This document shows, in pieces, positions 34,001-41,352 of a stretch of DNA of 41,352 bases. Both the position numbers and the translations under genes were made by a program. Numbering within the stretch: the stretch's first letter is position 1; every line of letters begins with the position of its first letter. The DNA is from Helochares maculicollis (taxonomy: Eukaryota > Arthropoda > Insecta > Coleoptera > Hydrophilidae): positions 1 to 41,352 of the forward strand of contig JAWQRO010000365.1 in assembly GCA_033557835.1 (NCBI GenBank), read 5' to 3'. The notes under the pieces were generated by a model. It searched no databases. It saw nothing but the letters and a program-made list of their open reading frames with translations, and was not told the DNA's origin.

Positions 34001-34773
34001 TAAGCCGGTTATCATCTACAAATTCTAACGAAAACCGTACCCCGCGACGCTTTTCTTAAAACGGTGTAAAGTTTTTTGTACTCTTAATAATAAAAAACAT
34101 TGTTGAAAAGGAATATAGACAAGCGAAAAAAGTTAATAGTCTATTAAAATTCAACCGAAGAGGACTGGTAAAAAGCACATGTGTGGTCAACTTTTTACTA
34201 ATATTGTCATTACGGTGTAATTACGATTATGCAAGTTCGCTAAAGTAGAAAGGTGTAAGCTTTATTCAAATAATGAAGTTTTTGTTGACAAGTACCTAAA
34301 CCTAGTAAATGCGAAGTAAGAAAGAAACGTCCTTTTTATAGTGGCTAAAATCATATAAATGAAAGCGCATACTAGGCAATTCTAAAACCTACAAAAAATC
34401 GGCGCAATAAATTACAACCACAGAGGCAAAAGAAGGTCCACTTGTTCAACGTCAGCTAATAAGATATTCAACCTATAACTATGTTACAATTTACTTAATT
34501 TGATATTTAACAATTTTTGCATTCTTCGTATAATTATTATAGTTTATTTGAAGTTATTTAGGTTCGCGGCTCCTTGAAGATCATTTTCCCCTTCTGTCGA
34601 TATCTGTTAAGCCTAGTAACAAAGTTATTCTTGTGCGTTGAATTTAAGTCGCTTTAGATTTAAAACTATAAAGGTAACATAAATGCAATTTTTTATTGAC
34701 AAAGAACTATTCTTGCAATTTTGCACTGACTAAGTTTCACTTTACAAATATGAATTAATTTGCAATGCATTAT
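34001..34773. other. Unique non-coding DNA
   Basis: A+T-rich sequence between the mariner remnant and the tandem duplication. No open frame, motif or repeat supports a feature. Confidence 0.5.
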
Positions 34774-35200
34774 ATATAATCACCTTTATTGCGGCGGAAG
34801 AGTGAATGTTCGCATGGTCACGTGCTGTCTACTGCAACTCGCCTCAAAAAAATTTGACTTTAATGATTGTTTATGCTCTTTTTTTGATTCTATTTCATAA
34901 GGAAGATTTTGCATCCGTGAAAAAGTTTAATTTGGTGATTTTGATGCACCCAACGACTTGTTTTAATTGTTGCGCCGGCATTTATATAAATATATAGGTG
35001 ACGTTAGTTTGCGATGTATGATGTAATCGTCTTTTTTGCGGCGGAAGATAGTAACAAAGCGATCTTTGTTCGTGGTCGCGTTCTGTATTAAATGATTCGA
35101 AAAAACGCGGAACTATAAAATTTGATTTCAGTTGAGGTTTTGAAAGATCTAACGACATGTTTGATTGTGATGTCGTTACTTTTATAGCAATAGCGGTATA
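34774..35200 (+). repeat. Diverged tandem duplication (~245-bp period)
   Basis: Two neighbouring stretches share an order of similar blocks. TAATCACCTTTATTGCGGCGG at about 34778 corresponds to TAATCGTCTTTTTTGCGGCGG at about 35025, including the perfect TTGCGGCGGAAGA. Further on, CCAACGACTTGTTTTAATTG (about 34951) corresponds to CTAACGACATGTTTGATTG (about 35148). Between these anchors similarity is patchy with small indels, so the duplication is old. A 63-codon open frame over the first copy is not kept in the second. Confidence 0.6.
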
Positions 35201-38200
35201 TGGTAAATCGGCATCATTTCAATAATCAAATAAGCCAAATTTTTAACATTTTTATTTATACTTAGAAAATACCAGATTGTGATCACATTGGCATTCCAAA
35301 TATGTGGGTTAAGTATTGAAAATTAATTCTGCATAATCCTGTATACAAATACCTAAGGTAAGCATAGCTGTCTGAACGAAGAGATCAGTAAAGAAGAAGT
35401 AGAACTGATGCACCATAAATAAATAAATATAAATAGTTAGATATGTAAGTAGTTATTACCAGAAGTAAATAAATTATAAATAAATTAGGGGTATTTTATG
35501 CTAGATTTTATAGAGTCCTTGGAAATCATAGTAGCATAAATCCAAAGTGGCATATTTAAACTAAGTAAATAAATTTTCTGTGCAATCGTAAATACAAACA
35601 GATTTAAGCGTAATTTTTTTATTTTTCTTATAAAAAATTTGCTTAGTAAATAATTATAATGTTTCATCAAAGAATATTTGCAAACTATTTAGCCAAACGA
35701 ATTTTAATTTTAAGTTGCACAAAATACGAAACTAAAATTAACTCTTCTTGGAGGATATAAGCAAACACTTAATACCAAACTGTTTATTTCGTATCATAAC
35801 TCATTTCTGTTAGCGCTTTTATTACGATATAAAACGGTTGTGGTTGTGAGTTGTCCGCACACCACATTTCGCACCGCAAAGCCACGGAGTGACATTTGGC
35901 CGCAACCCGAGACAGGTGGCTTCAATTTATAAAGTTTAAAATTTTTCTAAAGTAAACTAAGCCAATATTAATATTGAGGAAGGCTGATATTACATTTATA
36001 ATGAATTGCTTCCTCTCAACAGTTTCTTATTAACGGTCGGGAAGCTAGGGCACCGAAATGTTTATAATTGATACGCCAAACCGTGGCGGAAACAGTCCAC
36101 ATAACAAAGGAATGAAATTTTAGAGAAATATTCCCCACCGCGAGATGCAATGTTGGATCGAGTGCCAAATGGCCGCCGACATACTCGCAGCTTGCGGTCC
36201 GCGTTTTATTGTTACTCATGAGAGTTGGATCTAGATTAATGGAGAACACAAGACGTTAAATTGTAAAAGCTGGAAGTGGACATTTTTAACATGGTTAAAA
36301 TTCGCAAAGAATTATTTCCTAAAGGGTACCATTAAATTAAACTTGCTGCAACTAATTATGGTGCACAGCATTTATATTTATATTTACTAATCTGCAAGCT
36401 TAAATTAACTGAATAATAACGTACATTAAAATATTTTGTTGGTTTAATAATTAATTGATCACATCGTCCACTGATTATTAATAGAGTCATGGGTAATAAT
36501 ATACTGTTAATATTTTAAGATATATTACTAGTACTAGAAATTTTTATTTGTTGCGCTAATGCGAGTACATTGTTAAAGGAAAGAAACAAGTCCAATCATA
36601 TAGTTACAAAAGATCCAAAAATATGTCTTTGTAAGATTATTTAGAATTTTATGAATAGACATCTAACAAATCAATCGAAAAAATGTAAATAAAACTTGGC
36701 CTTCTACTTAACTCTATCCTATAATCTCTATAGTGGTGAGAAAGCTCCAAATAGGTCTGTTTTATTTTTTCCTTGCAGATTTGTGTTTGGAGTAATTGTT
36801 GATCTATTTTAGAAATATTTTGCGGGGGAGTAGTGCAGCTGCATTGGTTTGTGCACAGGGGTATGTAATCACTGGATGACTTAAGGCATTAATGCACATT
36901 TTTATACTTATGTTTTGTAAGTTTTTATAGATAATGAGATTTAACCTATATATTTTAATCTTTAATTATACATTTATGATCGATTTTTGCGTCTTTATGC
37001 TGTACATACATGCAGAAATGCTGATTGGAATTTTTTAATTTATATGAATTTGATCTAAAAATTGAGGTAGGTTTTCAAAATTGCCGTATGCGTGAAAATT
37101 AAAATATTCATTACTTCAGTTCAATTGCCTAGATGTAAGGTGCCTGATAGATAAAACACCAAAATGGCTTCTTTTCTGTAGATAATGTACAGAAATTAAA
37201 AGCTTTTACAATTACATTAATATATTTACATTTATCCCACGCACATAAGAAGAGCGAAATAAAGAGGCAGCACAAATTAGATTTCTATCCTCCGAAAAAA
37301 AAATAACTTTCGCAAACACGGACTTATTACGTTATTTGACTGTTTGCACTGCCTTGTTTATCAAAGAAAATCTGAAATTGGACGTAGGTGTTACATTAGC
37401 TGCCTTTGTGACAATATGTATCCTCCTCGTATGATTTTTGGAAACATCAATAATGGAACGTACAAACCCGCCCACTTTTTATTTTATCAATTGAAAATAC
37501 AGCCTGCATAAATATACCTCAGTATATAAAGCCTCTTTCAACAAACATTTCTCCTAGGGTTTCTCGTCTTGTAAAACTTAATGAATGTTAAGTTGAAGGT
37601 AAATAAAATGCAAACTCTCTACTTGTCATCAAAAGCACGTTGACGAACGCATTACAAATAATTAATAGACACTGAAAATCAATCTTTGCTAACGTAACGT
37701 TCTTTGTTGAATTATGTAAGTAGAATAAATAAAGTTTTAGAGTTAAAAACCCCTTTAAAATGTAGTAGTGAAAAGGAGACATAACCAAACCAAAAGTTGT
37801 TTGTTTGCATCAACGATTTCTTAATAGATATAAACTACAATGTAAAGCATACATGCGTATAAACTCTATAAAATAGATACAAATATGTACGTGCCGTTAA
37901 ACCTTAGCGATTTATCAATACCTTTTTCAAAATATTATAATATAGAACCCGTGCTTTATGGTATCACCTACATAAATATGTATTCTAAGAGGCGTTTACT
38001 AAATATAGGAATATATTTTCAATTTAGTTAAGAATGCGCAGATCAAATTTTTTTGCAGCCTTTTGAGTGAATGTGATGCTTTAAATAGATTATTTTAGGT
38101 AATAAAATATCAGCTCTCTAAGGAAGGGGTTTTAGTGCACAAGAAACCTAATTTATGCATCGAACAGAATTTTTCGATTCCCACCAATTTCTAAGTTCCA

Positions 38201-39555
38201 GTAAATTATATATTACATTTTCCAATTATTAATCCCGCCAATTTTAATTCTACACTTCATTTCTGGCAACACATGTGTTTAGTTGGGTCTAGACGTATTA
38301 ATAGTGTAGGTTTTCTCCTTTTGATATAATATACACACGCTACAATACAATGCTATATATTTTACTCTATTGTGTGCCAGCGCGGATGGTTGCTTCAGTT
38401 TTTCAAGCAGCGGGTGACTTTAATACCTAGACGAGTCGCTGACCACATTATTGCTGGAAAGACATAAGCCCTGTATTCTTTAAGAAATATAAATTTTTAT
38501 AGGAAATGTTAACCTATCTGCAACGCGCCAACATAATTTATGGGAGTAAGACGTTAAAAATGGTAATAATAAATATAAAGTTATTTGTGGGTAAAAGTGA
38601 TTCATTGCTCATAAAATACTAATTTTCTAATGAGTCTTATAAATTATTATTACAATTTAAAGAAATTTAGTGCTTGGGCGTTGCCCGCATAGTGTAATTG
38701 TATTATTTTCGAGAAATACCATTTGCATAAGTCTGTTTTTAGAGCTGTAAGAATTCGAATGAAGGCGAGAGGAAACAGCCGTAAATGCATTTCGCGAATC
38801 AGATTATTAGGTAATCACAATCATTAAAGGCTTTAGACTTAAATGGTGTACTGCAGATCTCGTTAATTTAATGTTGCGCGAGTATTGATATGGCACGTAA
38901 TTGGATAAATGATCAGCTGGTAATTACTATGGAGTGGCCGTAATGGCCTAACTAAATATTACATGATTAAGATTCGCACATTAGATATGCATATTATTGG
39001 TACCTACCATTCAAAACTCGAGTTCAATGCGTATTATTTATTGATTTAATGAAACCGATGATTAGCGCTCTATCATTAACTTGAAATATGATACCTGTTA
39101 ACATGTAGTCTACGTTGTTTCCTTGATTAATTTATGTATAATTGAAATACAATTGCAATTTGCTGCATGTGTAAATGGACTGCTTATGCAAGGAAGGACT
39201 ATCGTCCATAGGAAATTCGGATATTACGTTCTAATATTACGTTCTAGGTACATGAATGTTTTCTCCATAAATAGATACAGCTTTGGAGAGGAAAATTTAA
39301 GTCCGGAGCAATTATTTATCGATGCGATAATCTCATATTATTTATTTATCTGCAGTGTAATGGCAAACAGCGGATTTTCTCATTTAGTTTGCTGTAGTTG
39401 GTTTGTTTGTGTTAGGCAGGCCTATGTAAACGGTGTGCTGGTCGCCTGCGGAATGAATATATTTTGGAGGTCGCCCTGGTTTAATAACTTATTGAATATT
39501 ATTTAACATGCAAAACCCAAACTAATAATGCAATCGATAAATAATTAATTCTTCA
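35201..39555. other. Unique non-coding DNA with candidate regulatory blocks
   Basis: No gene or transposon is recognised. Three blocks are less A+T-rich than their flanks: about 35840-35935 (GTTGTCCGCACACCAC, ACGGAGTGACATTTGGCCGC), 36120-36240 (CCAAATGGCCGCCGACATAC) and 38700-39010 (GCAAGCGA-poor but motif-dense, with AATGATCAGCTGGTAATTAC). The last contains ATTA/TAAT cores and an E-box CAGCTG. The longest frame is 127 codons at 39123-39506 (+), with no recognised domain and an internal duplicated ATTACGTTCTA. I treat it as chance. Confidence 0.45.
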
Positions 39556-39963
39556 TATAATCCAAACACTTATTGCAGCATGGAATTAACAGTTGTCAGC
39601 TGTGTCATACTGTAAAATAAAGAGCAATGTGTTAATTAAATACAATTGCATTTTAAAGGTGTCATTCATAATAGTTTTGGACAGCTTATTTTGGAGTCTG
39701 CTTAGACCTTCGAAAAGCAATTCTACAGCACAGACTGCAAAAATGGAAAGACAGAAGTATTACAGCCGTAATTTATTATTGTAATGCCAAAACTGGCAAA
39801 ATAGTACTGTTGTCATATAGTAATTTAAAAATATATTGCATTATAAATATTTTTACATTCCCGGAAATTGCAATTGCATTAAACTTTCACATTGCTCTTT
39901 ATTTTAAAGTATGACAAAGCTGACAACTGTTAATTTTATGCTGCAATAAGCGTTTAGATTATA
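39556..39963. mobile_element. MITE with ~100-bp terminal inverted repeats
   Basis: 408 bp including probable TA target duplications at both ends (39556-39557 and 39962-39963). The left arm (to about 39656) contains CTTATTGCAGCATGGAATTA and ACAGTTGTCAGCTGTGTCAT. The reverse complement of the right arm (from about 39863) contains CTTATTGCAGCATAAAATTA and ACAGTTGTCAGCTTTGTCAT. The arms match at about nine positions in ten over the outer 75 bp and then decay. The middle ~200 bp encodes no transposase. Size, TA flanks and long inverted arms fit a non-autonomous Tc1/mariner-type MITE. None of the transposons in this window has the same ends, so its driving transposase is not here. Confidence 0.9.
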
Positions 39964-40453
39964 CCTTCTCTATACTGTACAAAGTATAGTAAAGGGTATT
40001 GAGATCATAAAAAAATGTTGTCTGTGTGTGTGTATGTAAACACGATAGGGGTCATACCGTTTGAGCTAGAGCAATGACATTTGACATACAACGATTATAG
40101 CAAAAACTTAGATCTGTGTCTACTTTTGAGACATTCAGGACCAACGGAAGTAACCGCTTACCTACACAGTTTTGAATTTTTTCCAAGTAAAGTAGTCTTT
40201 AAATTTAGCTGTCGGAATAGAATTTCGTACACACCTTAAATATTGCAAAAAACTGACAGATACAAATTTTCAGCATGATCGGAGCACCGAAAGTACTCTT
40301 TTTATAATTTTAAAAATTCCAATTTTATTAGACCTGGGAATAAAAAATTTTACAAAAATGTTAAGCATGGAAAATATAGCAATAGCAAATAGTTCCGTGT
40401 AATTTTGATAACCGGAAGTAGAACTTTACCGTCATAAGTTTCATTTTTATATT
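39964..40453 (+). repeat. Unclassified interspersed repeat, truncated first unit of a dimer
   Basis: Aligns with the next unit (40454-41172): GTAAACACGATAG, TTTGACATAC, GATACAAATTTTCAGCATGA, CCAATTTTATTAGACCT and AATAGTTCCGTGTAA recur in order. It lacks the ~80 bp that in unit 2 holds CTCGAGATTTTAACGAATCT, and also the last ~150 bp. It begins with a small dyad, ATAC-tgtacaaa-GTAT. It abuts the right end of the MITE. Confidence 0.85.
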
Positions 40454-41172
40454 CCGATATACTCTACGAAGTATAGTGAACGGAAGGTATTGGGATCATG
40501 AAAAAATTTGACCTCGAGATTTTAACGAATCTCTAGGTTCTGAGTGCCCCTGAATCCATTTTTACCATTTTTGACATGTTGTGTGTGTGTTTGTGTGTGT
40601 ATGTAAACACGATAGCGGTCAGACCGTATAAGCTGCAGCAATGAAATTTGACATACGGCCATTATCGCAAAAATTTAGATCTGTATAAACTTTTGATGCA
40701 TGTATACCGAAAGTCTCCGTTTACCTGCACAGTTTTGAAAATTTTCCATGTAAAGTTGTCTTTAAAATAAGCTATCGGAATGGAATTTCGTACACATCTT
40801 AAATGGCGCAAAAAACTGAAAGATACAAATTTTCAACATGATCGGAGTACTGGAAGTGCTATTTTTATAATTTTGAAAATTCCAATTTTATTAGACCTTG
40901 GAATAAAAAATGTTACAAAAATGCTTAGCATGGAAAATATAGCAATGACAAATAGTTCCGTGTAAATTTGAAAACCGGAAGTGGGACTTTACCGTCATAA
41001 ATTTCATTTTTTAGTTATGAATTAATGTTCTAAAACTGGACCCTTCCTTTAGTTATGAATCCACATTTTAAACTTCAAGCCTTCGCAAAGGTTTTTACAA
41101 GCGCTCCATATTGCAGACTAATGTAGAGTATATATATTTTTAAACACATTACATAAAAAAATATTAGAAATA
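40454..41172 (+). repeat. Unclassified interspersed repeat, full second unit
   Basis: The longest copy of the family and a direct match, in opposite orientation, to 393-1119. It starts with the dyad ATACT-ctacga-AGTAT, contains a GT-rich run (40580-40605), and ends in A+T-rich sequence near 41172. The 61-codon frame at 40780-40965 is broken in the other copies. The family could not be named; a non-autonomous DNA transposon or an old retroelement tail are both possible. Confidence 0.85.
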
Positions 41173-41321
41173 TTTCGATGAAATATATGCATTGAATTAA
41201 GTTGAATATTTCTTATGAATATAATAATGTGTTGAATATAGACATTGAAGTTAATGTTAATTATGAATATTAAAACTTTTTCTTTCAGTTATGAAGCTCA
41301 TGTAAGTGTTTTTTATGTCGT
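41173..41321. other. A+T-rich spacer, nothing recognised
   Basis: Short non-coding stretch between the repeat dimer and the terminal microsatellite. Confidence 0.5.
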
Positions 41322-41352
41322 ACACACACACACACACAGATATATATATATA
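41322..41352. repeat. Compound microsatellite (AC)n then (AT)n at window edge
   Basis: An AC run (41322-41338), two bases, then TA dinucleotides to the end. The array probably continues outside the window. Confidence 0.95.

Noticed and set aside
38680..38700. Small hairpin GGGC-gtt-GCCC
   Set aside because: A four-base stem is expected by chance many times in 41 kb.
39123..39506. 127-codon open frame (+), cysteine- and hydrophobic-rich
   Set aside because: Same chance argument. It contains a short internal duplication (ATTACGTTCTA) and no recognisable membrane-protein or peptide pattern.
1..41352. tRNA, rRNA, CRISPR, prophage or bacterial operon features
   Set aside because: No cloverleaf with a GGTTCRA-type arm, no regular spacer array, and no ribosome-binding-site or operon pattern; everything points to eukaryotic non-coding DNA.

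Overview
The window looks like non-coding, transposon-rich DNA from an insect nuclear genome, most likely a higher fly (Diptera). The reasons are strong A+T richness, absence of any long intact reading frame, simple-sequence repeats, and at least five separate Tc1/mariner-superfamily copies from insect-type lineages. One is DD41D (rosa type, first described from a tephritid fly) and one is DD37D (maT type). I cannot name the species. I found no intact host gene, no exon I would defend, no tRNA or rRNA gene, and no CRISPR or operon-like structure. || Layout. 1-366: left end of a mariner on the minus strand, cut by the window edge. 393-1119: inverted copy of an unclassified interspersed repeat. 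1120-7170: unique A+T-rich DNA. 7172-9885: two abutting palindromes, then a ~650-bp direct repeat whose two copies flank a dead mellifera-type mariner (about 8008-9124). 9886-24277: long unique non-coding stretch with a few more G+C-rich islands and one notable hairpin at 15442-15494. 24278-29239: dense nested transposon cluster. It holds a DD41D (rosa) element, a ~270-bp tandem array split by a DD37D (maT) element with well-preserved terminal inverted repeats, and an irritans-type mariner that itself carries a ~350-bp foreign insertion. 29240-32830: unique non-coding DNA with homeodomain-like A+T motifs and a G+C-richer block, ending in a possible further element end at 32572. 32830-34000: second mellifera-type mariner, dead. 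34774-35200: diverged tandem duplication. 35200-39555: unique non-coding DNA. 39556-39963: a clear MITE with ~100-bp terminal inverted repeats. 39964-41172: tandem partial dimer of the same repeat family seen inverted at 393-1119. 41322-41352: microsatellite at the window edge. || All transposase copies that can be read to the end are broken by stops or frameshifts, and two have lost a catalytic aspartate, so nothing here appears autonomously mobile. The exception that cannot be judged is the truncated copy at position 1, which is open for all 53 visible codons. The most informative structures are the order of insertions in the 24.3-29.2 kb cluster, the tandem array built partly from a mariner terminus, and the MITE. 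I did not find convincing evidence of a new biological system.
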